From: Parvibaculum sp. | Lineage (GTDB): Bacteria > Pseudomonadota > Alphaproteobacteria > Parvibaculales > Parvibaculaceae | NCBI GenBank assembly: GCA_030649335.1 | Contig: JAUSLL010000042.1 | Span: forward strand, 25,350 to 89,349 | Direction of reading: 5' to 3' | DNA length: 64,000 nucleotides | Shown: one piece after another, positions 50,786 to 60,463 of the stretch | Layout: each line of letters begins with the position of its first letter | Numbering within the stretch: the stretch's first letter is position 1 | Program-made: the position numbers and the translations under genes | Notes under the pieces: generated by a model | What the model saw: the letters and a program-made list of their open reading frames with translations, nothing else | What the model was told of the DNA's origin: nothing | The model's database searches: none

Positions 50786-52132
50786 ATGAATGACGAGCCT
50801 GCAGCCACAAATCCGAAATCCGAAGACGCCGGTCTTGCCGCGCGTCAGGGTGCGCATCGTTTGATCGCAGCGGTGCTGACGCAAAAGCGCGCGCTCGATG
50901 AGGCCTTTGCGCAGGATGCCGCGCGCGGAATACTCGCCAGACTCGCACCCGCCGACCGTGGCTTTGCCCGCGCCATCGCAACAACAACGCTGCGCCATGT
51001 CGGCGCGCTCGACCTCATCATCAAGAAGCTCCTTGATAAAAAGCTGCCGCCGCGCGCAGGCATCACACAGACAATATTGCGTGCAGCGCTTGCTGAAATT
51101 TTCTTCATGGGCGTCAAACCCCATGCCGCTGTTGATCTGGCCGTCGAAGCCGCCGCACATGACGATGATGCGCTGCATTTCAAATCTTTGGTCAACGCGA
51201 TCCTGCGGCGCGCATTGCGCGAAACTGACACGTTGCGCGACGGGATCGACGGCGAGCGCGCCGCACTCCAGCAATGGATGTGGCGAAGCTGGATCGGCAC
51301 TTACGGCGAAATCAAGACCCGCGAGATAATCCGTGCACAAATGAATGAAGCGCCGCTTGATCTGAGCGTCAAAGACCCCGCCTCGCTGGAAGATTGGGCG
51401 ACACGTCTTGGCGCAAAAATATTGCCCACCGGTTCGCTCAGGCTTCACACCTCAGGCCGCATCGAGCAGCTTGAAGGGTTCGACGAAGGTCAATGGTGGG
51501 TGCAGGATGCCGCCGCTGCTTTGCCTGCAAGCCTGTTGGGCAATGTGGCTGGCAAGGACGTGCTCGACCTTTGCGCGGCCCCCGGCGGCAAGACGCTTTG
51601 GCTCGCCTCGCGCGGCGCGAACGTAACCTCACTCGATCGGTCCGGTCCCCGCCTTGAACGGCTCACGCAAAACCTCGAACGCCTGTCGCTCCGTTCAGAG
51701 ATCATTGTCGAGGACGCGACGAAATTCGAACCCGGCCGCACATGGGAGAAGATCCTCCTTGATGCGCCTTGCACCGCCACCGGCACCGCGCGCCGCCACC
51801 CCGATGTGCTGCTACTGAAATCCGCCGCCGACCGCGACCGGCTCGCGGATCTGCAAGCCCGACTTCTCGCTCATAGCGCAACGTTACTTGCTGTCGGTGG
51901 CACGCTTATTTTTTGCACCTGTTCACTTGAACCCGAAGAAGGTCCCAAGCAGATCGATACATTCCTTGGCCTTCACCCGCAATTCGCCCGCGTTGCCATC
52001 ACCGCTTCCGAGATTGGCGGTCTTGATGAAGCAATCACCAAATCAGGTGACATGCGCACGCTGCCTTGTCATTGGGTCGATGCAGGCGGTCTCGACGGTT
52101 TCTATGCCGCCCGCCTCACGCGCCTGAGCTAG
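50786..52132 (+). CDS. rsmB: 16S rRNA (cytosine-C5) methyltransferase RsmB/Fmu-type
   Basis: A 448-residue enzyme: N-terminal NusB-like RNA-binding domain (about 20-155, AARQGAHRLIAAVL, FFMGVKPHAAVDLAVEAA) then an SAM methyltransferase core with LDLCAAPGGKTLWLAS, LLDAPCTATGTARRHPDV (catalytic cysteine) and FCTCSLEPEEG (second cysteine). It methylates C967 of 16S rRNA in E. coli. In relatives the next genes are rpe, heparinase and purH; here two methyltransferase genes come first. Confidence 0.93.
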   Translation: MNDEPAATNPKSEDAGLAARQGAHRLIAAVLTQKRALDEAFAQDAARGILARLAPADRGFARAIATTTLRHVGALDLIIKKLLDKKLPPRAGITQTILRAALAEIFFMGVKPHAAVDLAVEAAAHDDDALHFKSLVNAILRRALRETDTLRDGIDGERAALQQWMWRSWIGTYGEIKTREIIRAQMNEAPLDLSVKDPASLEDWATRLGAKILPTGSLRLHTSGRIEQLEGFDEGQWWVQDAAAALPASLLGNVAGKDVLDLCAAPGGKTLWLASRGANVTSLDRSGPRLERLTQNLERLSLRSEIIVEDATKFEPGRTWEKILLDAPCTATGTARRHPDVLLLKSAADRDRLADLQARLLAHSATLLAVGGTLIFCTCSLEPEEGPKQIDTFLGLHPQFARVAITASEIGGLDEAITKSGDMRTLPCHWVDAGGLDGFYAARLTRLS

Positions 52133-52210
52133 CGCCGACAAAGTGCAAATTGCGCCAGCGCTACAGTTCGTGCATATACAATGTAGAGAAATGCACTTCG
52201 GGGGTGGTGA

Positions 52211-52924
52211 GTGACTTGTCTTTTATGTGGCCACGAAAGCCACAAGCGGCTTGGCGAAAAAAATGGCTACGGCATCGCCGAATGTGACGCGTGCAGCTTG
52301 CGCTTTGCCACACCGACGCCGACACCCGCCGAACTTGATGCGCTCTATGGTGCCTATACGCCGAACGATTTTTATTCCAAAAAGACGGCTTCCAAAATCG
52401 CCCGCACCAAGCGCCGCTTGCTGCGCTACATGCACATGGCACCGGGCAAACGCTTTCTCGATGCCGGTTGCAACATCGGCACAGGCGTCGAAGCCGGACG
52501 TCTTGTCGGGCTCGAAGCGCATGGCATCGACATTGGTCAGGACAGTATCGACAGCGCCCGCACGCTTTATCCCGAAGGCCGCTATCACGCCGGTCCGATG
52601 GAAAGTCTGCCCGCCGATTGGGGCCAGTTTGATTTTGTCTATTCGAGCGAAGTCTTTGAACATCTGCCCGAGCTTCACACCTATGTGGCAGCGCTCGCCG
52701 CGCGCATGTCGAAAGGTGCGATCCTTTTCATCACGACGCCTGACGCGGGACACTTCCGCGTGCCGTCAGATTTTGCAAGCTGGGGCGAGGTGCGCCCACC
52801 CGAACACATCGTCTATTTCAGCCGCAAGACGCTGGCGCAACTTCTCGCCATGCACGGCATCGAGATCGTGAAATTTGAATGGAACTTCAAACCCGGCCTC
52901 AAGGCGCTCGCCCGCAAAATCTGA
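52211..52924 (+). CDS. Zn-ribbon-containing SAM-dependent methyltransferase
   Basis: A 237-residue protein: an N-terminal CxxC...CxxC zinc ribbon (Cys3, Cys6, Cys25, Cys28), then a class I methyltransferase domain with RFLDAGCNIGTGVEAG (motif I), HGIDIG and FVYSSEVFEHLPE. The C-terminal part EHIVYFSRKTLAQLLAMHGIEIVKFEW is typical of sugar- or lipid-linked methyltransferases. Translation starts at GTG (52211). The zinc-ribbon-methyltransferase combination suggests action on surface polysaccharide or nucleotide sugar; target unknown. It converges with the FkbM gene, 7 bases apart. Confidence 0.82.
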   Translation: MTCLLCGHESHKRLGEKNGYGIAECDACSLRFATPTPTPAELDALYGAYTPNDFYSKKTASKIARTKRRLLRYMHMAPGKRFLDAGCNIGTGVEAGRLVGLEAHGIDIGQDSIDSARTLYPEGRYHAGPMESLPADWGQFDFVYSSEVFEHLPELHTYVAALAARMSKGAILFITTPDAGHFRVPSDFASWGEVRPPEHIVYFSRKTLAQLLAMHGIEIVKFEWNFKPGLKALARKI

Positions 52925-52931
52925 TGGCCCT

Positions 52932-53702
52932 TTATGAAGCCGCGATGAGATGAACCTTTTCGCGCGGCACAAACAAATAATCCGCTTCCGATTCAAATCC
53001 GTCGACGCGCCGCATCACATAGTTCCTACTTTTACGTGTCTCAAAGGCCTGATAGCCAAGCGGTAGCAACAAATCGAAAATCTGCTGCGGCGTGGCACCG
53101 GCACGCGCGAGTGAGCCGTGCGTCACTTCCAACAACAGCGTCGGCAGGAATTTGGCGATTGTCCCCATCGCCCCTTTGAGGAAGTTCAATTCCCAACCTT
53201 CAATATCGACTTTGATGAAATCAAGCCGCGTGAGCGACTGCTCGGCGGCAAAGACGTCAAGAGTAGTGAGTTTGATCTGCTCACTCACGACTTTGCGCCC
53301 GCTATGGTCGGGCCCCATATGCGATAACCCAAAACCCATGGAGCCACTGCGCTTCAGCGGCACATGCAAAGTCTCAACACTGGGCTTATCAGAAAGGCCG
53401 AGCGGCACTGTCGTCACATTATCGAGACGCCGCCAGCGCCGGACGATCTCCAGGATCGAGAGCGCATAAAGGCCGGGCTCGAAAGCATAAACATGACCTT
53501 TAGGCACCATGGCAGCAAAGAGCTTGGCATGCTGGCCCGCATGCGCACCGACGTCCACAACCACCGCATCATCGGCAATGATCGCGCGCAGCTCGTCTCC
53601 AAGTTCGGCGTGATATTGCCGCGCTAGGGCTTTGTAGAGATGCGCAAACCAGGTCAGTCTTTGGCGCAGGGAAAGGCGGGGCGGCGGTCTGTTTTTGTTC
53701 AT
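52932..53702 (-). CDS. FkbM family methyltransferase
   Basis: A 256-residue SAM-dependent O-methyltransferase of the FkbM type: VVVDVGAHAGQHAKLFAAMVP (motif I), VYAFEPGLYALSIL and DFIKVDIEGWELNFLKGA. Such enzymes often methylate sugars of surface polysaccharides or glycolipids. With the convergent methyltransferase it forms a minor insertion in the otherwise conserved rsmB-rpe order. A 155-base gap separates it from rpe. Confidence 0.88.
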   Translation of the reverse strand: MNKNRPPPRLSLRQRLTWFAHLYKALARQYHAELGDELRAIIADDAVVVDVGAHAGQHAKLFAAMVPKGHVYAFEPGLYALSILEIVRRWRRLDNVTTVPLGLSDKPSVETLHVPLKRSGSMGFGLSHMGPDHSGRKVVSEQIKLTTLDVFAAEQSLTRLDFIKVDIEGWELNFLKGAMGTIAKFLPTLLLEVTHGSLARAGATPQQIFDLLLPLGYQAFETRKSRNYVMRRVDGFESEADYLFVPREKVHLIAAS

Positions 53703-53857
53703 ATGGTCTCCAGAATATCGGTATCGGGAAAATAATGAAACGCACCCCTATTTGTCTCTTCTTGCACCTGCAGTTTCAAGCTGTTAAGCACTGAATTCAG
53801 CAAGATATAGTGGTTTGAGCCGGCCAGTGCCGTCGATATCGGGGTTCTGAGGTTTCA

Positions 53858-54529
53858 ATGAGCACACAGCCTAAAATCAAAATCGCCCCGTCCATTCTCG
53901 CGTCAGACTTCGCGCGGCTGGGCGAAGAAGTACGCGCCATTGATGTGGCGGGTGCGGACTACATCCATATCGACGTGATGGACGGCCATTTCGTGCCCAA
54001 CATCACCATCGGTCCCGATGTCGTGAAGGCCTTGCGCCCGCACACGAAAAAGACCTTCGACGTGCATCTGATGATCTCGCCGGTTGATCTCTACATCGAC
54101 GCATTTGCCAAAGCCGGCGCCGATATCATCTCGTTCCATCCCGAGGCTGGTAACCACCCCCACCGCACCGTGCAGGCGATCCGCACCGCCGGATGCAAGC
54201 CGGGCGTTGTTCTCAACCCGGCCACGCCGCTTGAGGTTCTGTGGCCGCTCCTGAACGACATCGATCTTGTGCTTGTGATGAGCGTCAATCCGGGTTTCGG
54301 CGGCCAGAGTTTCATCGAAAGCCAGCTTCCTCGCATCACCGAAATCCGCAAGGCGATCACGGCGTCCGGACGCGCCATCGAACTTGAAGTCGATGGCGGC
54401 ATCAATTTCGAAACCGCGCCCCGCGCCATTGCAGCAGGTGCCGACGTGCTCGTCGCGGGCACAGCCACATTCAAAGGCGGCGAGAGCGCCTATGCCGCCA
54501 ATATCTCGAAACTGCGCGGACACGCTTGA
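53858..54529 (+). CDS. rpe: Ribulose-phosphate 3-epimerase
   Basis: A 223-residue TIM-barrel metalloenzyme interconverting ribulose-5-P and xylulose-5-[17 protein letters not shown] opens the barrel; metal ligands lie in [12 protein letters not shown] and [31 protein letters not shown] and [10 protein letters not shown] complete the family pattern. It precedes the heparinase gene by 30 bases. Confidence 0.97.
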   Translation: MSTQPKIKIAPSILASDFARLGEEVRAIDVAGADYIHIDVMDGHFVPNITIGPDVVKALRPHTKKTFDVHLMISPVDLYIDAFAKAGADIISFHPEAGNHPHRTVQAIRTAGCKPGVVLNPATPLEVLWPLLNDIDLVLVMSVNPGFGGQSFIESQLPRITEIRKAITASGRAIELEVDGGINFETAPRAIAAGADVLVAGTATFKGGESAYAANISKLRGHA

Positions 54530-54559
54530 TCCGAACGCCGCTGCCGGAGGCAGTTGCTT

Positions 54560-56506
54560 ATGACAGACGCCGAGATGGAAGGACATGACGAACGCGGTGC
54601 GACACCGCTGCCGCCTGCCAATTTGACCGGCAACACCTCCTCTGAATCCGCTCATCTTTCACAGCCTTATTATCTCGCCATGCCGCCCGGCAACCGCGCG
54701 ACCGATCTCGTCGCTGCCGCGCTGGTGCGGGCGCGCGACCGCTTGCTCGCGCGTGCCTATGCAAGCTGGGCCTATAGCAAATCACTACGCGGGCCGATGC
54801 CCGACCACATGATCCACTACCCGCGTGACCTGCGGCCCGGTCGCGCCGACACAGCCGACGCGCTTTTTCAGGGCCGCTGGTCTCTGCCGGGCGGGCAAGT
54901 ACGCACCGATGGCAGTTCGCCCTTTGATGCCACGCCGCCGTCTGACGCCTGGGCCGAAGAACTGCATGGCTTCTCATGGTTACGGCATTTTTCCGCCGCC
55001 GGTGGCGATGCGGCGCGCACCTATGCGCAGACATTGGTCGCAAGCTGGATCATCGAAGCGGGTCAATGGAACGACATTGCCTGGCGACCGCATGTCGTCG
55101 GACGCCGCCTCACCTCATGGGCCGCCAATGGTGCGCTGATCATCGACGGCTCGGATCTCATCTATCGCTCGACCTTGTTGCGCAACATGGCGCGTCAGGC
55201 CCGCCACCTCGCACGCACCGCCTCGCTGGCACCGGCGGGCGAGCCGCGCTTTACAGCCGCCGTCGGCCTTGCCTTTTCTGGGCTTTGTCTTTCCGAAGGC
55301 CAGAAGCGTCTCGACAAAGGCCTCGTGCTTGTCTGCCGCGAACTCAACCGACAGATCCTTGCCGACGGCGGTCACGTAAGCCGCAACCCTGCCGCCATGC
55401 AATCGATCCTGCTTGATCTTCTGTCGCTGCGCGAAGCACTCACCCATCGCCGCCTTGAAGTGCCGAAGCCCATCCGCGACGCCATCGACCGGATGATGCC
55501 CATGCTGCGCTTCTTCCGCCACGGCGACGGGCGACTGGCGCTCTTCAACGGCGCCAATGAAGGGCTCGACGGTTCCATCGACGCTTCACTCGCGCTCGAT
55601 GATGCCAAGGGCCGCCCCTTCGGCTTCGCACCACATTCAGGCTATCAGCGCCTCGCGTCCGGCCCGAGCTACGTAATCGCAGACACCGGCCCCCCGCCGC
55701 CCGGCCGCTACAGCCATACTGCGCATGCAGGTTGTCTTTCGTTTGAAATGAGCGCCGGTCGTGCGCGCCTCGTCGTGAACTGCGGCTCCACCCGCGTGCT
55801 CGGTCCCGACTGGGAGGCCGCAAGCCGCGCCACCGCCGCACAATCCACACTGGTGCTGGCCGACACATCATCTGCCCGCATCCTGCGCGCCAAAATCGGC
55901 CGTGCGCTCCTCGGCGCGCGCCTTATGGAAGGCCCGTCGCGCGTTGAAAGTCGCCGACAGGAAAACGAGGCAGGAACGCTCATCGAAGCCGCCCACAATG
56001 GCTATGAAAAGCTATTTGGCCTCACACACCGCCGCCGCCTCTTTCTCTACGCAGGCGGCGAGGAATTGCGCGGCGAAGACATGCTAGTTGCGTCCGAAGC
56101 CCCGCCCAGCCTTATGGCGCGACTGCACCCGCGCGCACCCGCCGAACTATTGCCCTTCACCATCCGTTTCCATCTGCATCCCGACGCGCGCGCCTCGCTG
56201 GCGCATGACGGATCAAACGTGCTGGTCATGCTGGCCAATGGTGAGGGCTGGCAGTTCCGCGCCGGCGGAGCCGGTGGTACGTCGGACATCACACTTGAAG
56301 AAACCGTCTATCTAGGGGCAGGAGAACCCGCGCGGCGCTCTGAACAGATCGTCGTCACCGGCACGGTTTTACGCGGTGCGGCCAAGGTCAACTGGGCATG
56401 GAAGCGCCTGTCGAGCCGTCACCACACCAAGGCAGCCCCTGCACCCTTGCCCGAATTACCCGATCTCGAAGTACCCGCAAGCGAAGCAGAGCCGGACGCA
56501 GAATAG
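54560..56506 (+). CDS. Heparinase II/III family protein
   Basis: A 648-residue protein with an N-terminal alpha-helical toroid (about 60-330) and a C-terminal heparinase II/III beta-sandwich (from about 370: GYQRLASGPSYVIADTGPPPPGRYSHTAHAGCLSFEMS). No clear signal peptide. Homologues occur between rpe and purH in many alphaproteobacteria; the substrate is unknown and classic heparin-lyase use is doubtful. The start is ATG 54560, with GGAGG nine bases before; an in-frame TTG at 54554 is too close to that site. The stop is 4 bases before the convergent PaaI gene's stop. Confidence 0.88.
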   Translation: MTDAEMEGHDERGATPLPPANLTGNTSSESAHLSQPYYLAMPPGNRATDLVAAALVRARDRLLARAYASWAYSKSLRGPMPDHMIHYPRDLRPGRADTADALFQGRWSLPGGQVRTDGSSPFDATPPSDAWAEELHGFSWLRHFSAAGGDAARTYAQTLVASWIIEAGQWNDIAWRPHVVGRRLTSWAANGALIIDGSDLIYRSTLLRNMARQARHLARTASLAPAGEPRFTAAVGLAFSGLCLSEGQKRLDKGLVLVCRELNRQILADGGHVSRNPAAMQSILLDLLSLREALTHRRLEVPKPIRDAIDRMMPMLRFFRHGDGRLALFNGANEGLDGSIDASLALDDAKGRPFGFAPHSGYQRLASGPSYVIADTGPPPPGRYSHTAHAGCLSFEMSAGRARLVVNCGSTRVLGPDWEAASRATAAQSTLVLADTSSARILRAKIGRALLGARLMEGPSRVESRRQENEAGTLIEAAHNGYEKLFGLTHRRRLFLYAGGEELRGEDMLVASEAPPSLMARLHPRAPAELLPFTIRFHLHPDARASLAHDGSNVLVMLANGEGWQFRAGGAGGTSDITLEETVYLGAGEPARRSEQIVVTGTVLRGAAKVNWAWKRLSSRHHTKAAPAPLPELPDLEVPASEAEPDAE

Positions 56507-56510
56507 AGTT

Positions 56511-56921
56511 CTATTTCGCCAGCATCACCAGCTGGCTCTGGGTGATCACGGCAGCAAGCCTGCCGTCACCACGGCGAATCCGCGTTTCCCAGACCATCAG
56601 CCGCCCGCCTTTGTGATGCGCCGTACAGGTCGCCTCCGCGACATCGCCTATCGGGATTGCCGCCAGAAAATTGGTCTTGCTCTCAATCGTCGTCGTTGTC
56701 GCCCCTTTGGGCAGATTGAGAACCGTCGCCACCGCGCCGATCGTGTCAGCAAGCGCCATGATCGCCCCGCCGTGAAGAATATCGGGAATGGTGCAAAGCT
56801 CTTTGCGCACGGCCAGCCGCGCCACCACACAATCAGGTTCTGCTGAAACAACCTCGATCCCCAAAAGCTCAGCAAAGGGCAGCGGCATGGTTTTAAGCAT
56901 AGCAAGCGTTTCGTCCGACAT
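56511..56921 (-). CDS. PaaI family hotdog-fold thioesterase
   Basis: A 136-residue hotdog thioesterase acting on acyl- or aryl-CoA. The catalytic region is LHGGAIMALADTIGAVATVLNL; TTTIESKTNFLAAIPIGDVAEATC follows. The start at 56921 is chosen for GGAGAGAG upstream; the frame is open to 56942. Converges with the heparinase gene and diverges from purH. Could recycle CoA from the fatty-acid pathway found at 15-20 kb. Confidence 0.9.
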   Translation of the reverse strand: MSDETLAMLKTMPLPFAELLGIEVVSAEPDCVVARLAVRKELCTIPDILHGGAIMALADTIGAVATVLNLPKGATTTTIESKTNFLAAIPIGDVAEATCTAHHKGGRLMVWETRIRRGDGRLAAVITQSQLVMLAK

Positions 56922-57115
56922 CGGCTCTCTCTCCGTCAACAAGCATGTGACCCGAGTTTACCCGCTAAAACACCCGCGCCAGAGGGCCGGTCGCGGCAAT
57001 CATCAGGAACCATTTGCCGCAGCATGGGATTTGGCCCTTCCCGCGCCTTCGCCTTGGCCCTCACCGCGAAATTGTGCTATCGCCCTGCCATCCCCGTCAC
57101 AGCGAGAAACCGCCC

Positions 57116-58729
57116 ATGTCCGTCTCCGCCAAAGTCCTCCCCCAGGCCGCCGACCTCCAGCCGGTACGCCGCGCCCTCCTGTCGGTCTCCGACAAGACGG
57201 GCCTCATCGACTTTGCCAGAGCCTTACATGAAGCAGGTGTCGAACTCATCTCCACCGGCGGCACGTCAAAGGCCATCGCGGACGCCGGTCTCCCCGTCAA
57301 AGACGTTTCCGACCTCACGGGCTTTCCTGAAATGATGGACGGGCGCGTGAAAACGCTGCACCCCAAGGTCCATGGCGGGCTTCTCGCGGTGCGCGACGAT
57401 GCTGACCACAAAGCTGCGATGGAAGCCCACGGCATTGGCCCCATCGACCTTCTCTGCGTCAATCTCTATCCCTTCGAGGCGACGGTGGCCAAAGGGGCCG
57501 CTTACGATGAATGTGTCGAGAACATCGACATCGGCGGTCCGGCCATGATCCGCGCCGCAGCCAAAAATCATTCCTACGTCGCCGTCATCGTGGAAGGCAG
57601 CGACTACGCCTCCGTGATCGAAGAAATCAAAGCCAAGGGCGGCACCACAAAGGCGCTGCGCCAGCACCTTGCACACAAGGCATATGCCCGCACCGCCGCA
57701 TATGACGCCGCCATCTCCAATTGGTTTGCCGACACACTCAATGACACCGCGCCCGATTTCCGCGCTTTCGGCGGGCAGCTCAAGCAGACGCTCCGCTACG
57801 GCGAGAACCCGCATCAGCTCGCAAGCTTCTACGTCAACGGCGACAATCGCCCGGGCGTTGCCACAGCTGTGCAATTGCAGGGCAAGGAACTCAGCTACAA
57901 CAATATCAATGACACGGACGCAGCCTTCGAACTCGCTGCCGAATTCGACCCCGCACGCCCCGCCATCGCCATCATCAAACACGCCAACCCCTGCGGCGTC
58001 GCCACCGGCAACACGCTGGTCGAGGCCTATCGCGCGGCCTTCGCCTGCGACACGGTTTCAGCCTTCGGCGGCATCATCGCTTCGAACGTCAAACTCGACG
58101 GCGCGACGGCGGAAGAAATTTCAAAGATTTTCACGGAAGTCATCATCGCGCCGGACGCCGACGAAGACGCCCGCCGCATCATCGGCGCAAAGAAAAACCT
58201 TCGCTTGCTGATCACAGGGGGCTTGCCCAACGCGATGAGCCCCGGCCTCACAGTGAAGTCCGTTGCAGGCGGCATGCTCGTCCAGTCGCGCGACAATGGT
58301 CACATCACACTCGATGACCTGAAAGTCGTGACAAAACGCCAGCCCACCGAACAGGAACTGAAAGACCTGCTCTTTGCCTTCCGTGTCTGCAAACACGTCA
58401 AATCAAACGCCATCATCTATGTGAAAAACGGCGCGACTGTCGGCATCGGCGCAGGCCAGATGAGCCGCGTTGATAGCGCCCGCATTGCAGCCCGCAAAGC
58501 GCAGGACGCCGCTGACTCCGCCGGTCTTAAAGTGCCCGCAACGGTCGGTTCAGTCGTCGCGTCGGACGCTTTCTTCCCCTTCGCCGACGGATTGCTGTCA
58601 GCAGCCGAAGCCGGTGCTACAGCGGTCATTCAGCCCGGCGGCTCAATGCGCGACGATGAAGTGATCGCCGCCGCCGACGAAAAGGGTCTTGCCATGGTCA
58701 TGACGGGCATGCGTCACTTCCGTCATTGA
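57116..58729 (+). CDS. purH: Bifunctional AICAR formyltransferase/IMP cyclohydrolase
   Basis: A 537-residue enzyme for the last two steps of IMP synthesis. N-terminal cyclohydrolase domain: [33 protein letters not shown] and [14 protein letters not shown]-terminal formyltransferase domain: [22 protein letters not shown] and [11 protein letters not shown]. The ATG at 57116 gives the expected N-terminus. YbjQ follows by 17 bases. Uses 10-formyl-THF, made by folD elsewhere in this window. Confidence 0.97.
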   Translation: MSVSAKVLPQAADLQPVRRALLSVSDKTGLIDFARALHEAGVELISTGGTSKAIADAGLPVKDVSDLTGFPEMMDGRVKTLHPKVHGGLLAVRDDADHKAAMEAHGIGPIDLLCVNLYPFEATVAKGAAYDECVENIDIGGPAMIRAAAKNHSYVAVIVEGSDYASVIEEIKAKGGTTKALRQHLAHKAYARTAAYDAAISNWFADTLNDTAPDFRAFGGQLKQTLRYGENPHQLASFYVNGDNRPGVATAVQLQGKELSYNNINDTDAAFELAAEFDPARPAIAIIKHANPCGVATGNTLVEAYRAAFACDTVSAFGGIIASNVKLDGATAEEISKIFTEVIIAPDADEDARRIIGAKKNLRLLITGGLPNAMSPGLTVKSVAGGMLVQSRDNGHITLDDLKVVTKRQPTEQELKDLLFAFRVCKHVKSNAIIYVKNGATVGIGAGQMSRVDSARIAARKAQDAADSAGLKVPATVGSVVASDAFFPFADGLLSAAEAGATAVIQPGGSMRDDEVIAAADEKGLAMVMTGMRHFRH

Positions 58730-58746
58730 ACGAAGGAACACGGCCC

Positions 58747-59070
58747 ATGATCATCGTCACGACAACCCATAGTGTTGAAGGCCGCGCCATCGTTGAATAT
58801 CGCGGCGTCGTGGCGGGTGAGGCGGTGATCGGTGCCAATGTCTTCCGCGATATGTTTGCCGCGATCCGCGATTTTGTCGGCGGACGTTCCGGCGCTTATG
58901 AAAAAGTATTGAAGAGCGCCCGCGACGCAGCGCTGGACGATATGATTGCCGAAGCCATGGCTGTCGGAGCCGACGCCATCGTCGGTGTCGATCTCGATTA
59001 TGAGACGGCAGGCAAAAGCGGTTCAATGCTGATTGCAGTCGCGTCCGGCACCGCCGTCAAACTGCGCTAG
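58747..59070 (+). CDS. YbjQ family protein (UPF0145)
   Basis: A 107-residue pentameric-fold protein: [58 protein letters not shown] and [14 protein letters not shown]. The function is unknown; some relatives bind metals. AAGGA is nine bases before the ATG. It follows purH closely and is probably co-transcribed. Confidence 0.93.
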   Translation: MIIVTTTHSVEGRAIVEYRGVVAGEAVIGANVFRDMFAAIRDFVGGRSGAYEKVLKSARDAALDDMIAEAMAVGADAIVGVDLDYETAGKSGSMLIAVASGTAVKLR

Positions 59071-59080
59071 CATACATACG

Positions 59081-60463
59081 TCACGTGATCGACGTGGCGC
59101 GCTCTTCCTTCACAAAGCACAGCATGATGATGCCGCCGACAATAAGCGGCACGACAACGGCAAGCCCCAGTCTCTGGCTGCCCGTTGAAGCCGTCACAAT
59201 ACCGATGAGCAGCGGCGCAACAAATGTCGTCGCCTTACCCGCGAGCGAATAGAGCCCGAAAAATTCCGTCATCATTTCGATAGGCGCAATACGCGCGAGC
59301 ATCGTACGGCTCGACGCGATGGTTGGCCCTGCCATCAACGCAAAGAAAGCGATGGTGAGAAGAAAGAGTTGCTCGGGCAAAGTCGAAAAGGCTTTTGCAC
59401 CTTCCACGAAGGGCACCTCGACCACAAAGAAAATCCGGTCGCGGTCAAATGACACAAGCAGGATGAAGGAGACAAGCGCCAGAACGAGCGACACAAGCAG
59501 CGTCGATTTCGATCCGAACTTCTGATCGGTCCAGCCGCCGACAAAAGCACCGACGGCGGCAAAGAATGTCGCCCAGATGCCATAGATCGCCATTTCCATC
59601 GCGCCCCAATGGAAAGTGGAAGCCGCGAGAATGCCGCCGAAAACGAAGATCGCATTCATGCCGTCATAAAACGCCATGCGCGACAAAAGATAGAGCGCCA
59701 CATTGCGGAAGTGCCATGCCTTGGTGACAGTATGTCCGAGGCGCACGACGCCTTCCTTCATAGCGGCCACGCGCGACAGCCCGCGCGACACCTGATCGGG
59801 CACCAGCAGCAGAAGCGGCAGCATGAAGACGACAAACCACAGACCTGAAATCGGCCCGACAATGCGATCGGTTTCAAACGCCTCTTTCGACAATCCGAAG
59901 ACCGGCGCATCGGGAATGAAGGACGCCTCGACCACGCCCGGCAATTGCAGATACACAAGCACAATGAGAAGCGCGAAAATACCTGCAATCTGACCGGCCC
60001 CGATGCCGATGCCGGAAAGCAACCCGATGCGCTTTTCAGACGCGATGGTCGGCAGCATGGCATTGGCGAAAATGATCGCAAATTCCATGCCCACGGACGC
60101 CACAATGAGCGACAGCACAATCGGCATAATCGGCGTGCCAGGGATCGCCCACCAAAGGCCGAAACTCCCGACCGCACTCATCAAAACGAAAAAGACAATC
60201 CAGGGTTTGCGACGACCGGCGGCATCCGCCATCGCGCCCAGAAAGGGACTCAGCACCGCAATGATGATACCGGCACTCGCCTGCACATAGCCCCAGACGG
60301 TTTGCCCCTGCACCGCGTCACCGACAAAGACGGCGCTGAAATAAGGTGCGAAGAGAAAAATGGTGATGAGCGAGAAATAGGGCTGGTTCGCCCATTCGTA
60401 AGTCACCCATGCGGCCTGCGCGACATTGCTGGCCGGTTCACCATTTGCTCTCGTCGTACTCAA
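59081..60463 (-). CDS. MFS transporter, UMF1-like (downstream paralogue)
   Basis: A 460-residue polytopic protein of the Atg22/UMF1-type MFS family with about 12 spans. The N-terminus AAWVTYEWANQPYFSLITIFLFAPYF and the loop LGAMADAAGRRKPWI are typical. It overlaps the upstream paralogue by 4 bases (ATGA); the two share the pattern YEWANQPYF/FQWARDPYV and LGAMADAAGRRKPW/LGAIADTGGRRKPW. Substrate unknown; related proteins export amino acids or vacuolar products in fungi. Confidence 0.88.
   Translation of the reverse strand: MSTTRANGEPASNVAQAAWVTYEWANQPYFSLITIFLFAPYFSAVFVGDAVQGQTVWGYVQASAGIIIAVLSPFLGAMADAAGRRKPWIVFFVLMSAVGSFGLWWAIPGTPIMPIVLSLIVASVGMEFAIIFANAMLPTIASEKRIGLLSGIGIGAGQIAGIFALLIVLVYLQLPGVVEASFIPDAPVFGLSKEAFETDRIVGPISGLWFVVFMLPLLLLVPDQVSRGLSRVAAMKEGVVRLGHTVTKAWHFRNVALYLLSRMAFYDGMNAIFVFGGILAASTFHWGAMEMAIYGIWATFFAAVGAFVGGWTDQKFGSKSTLLVSLVLALVSFILLVSFDRDRIFFVVEVPFVEGAKAFSTLPEQLFLLTIAFFALMAGPTIASSRTMLARIAPIEMMTEFFGLYSLAGKATTFVAPLLIGIVTASTGSQRLGLAVVVPLIVGGIIMLCFVKEERATSIT

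Noticed and set aside
52161..53469. Several medium frames antisense to the two methyltransferases
   Set aside because: No starts or domains; both methyltransferases have intact SAM motifs in the annotated frames.
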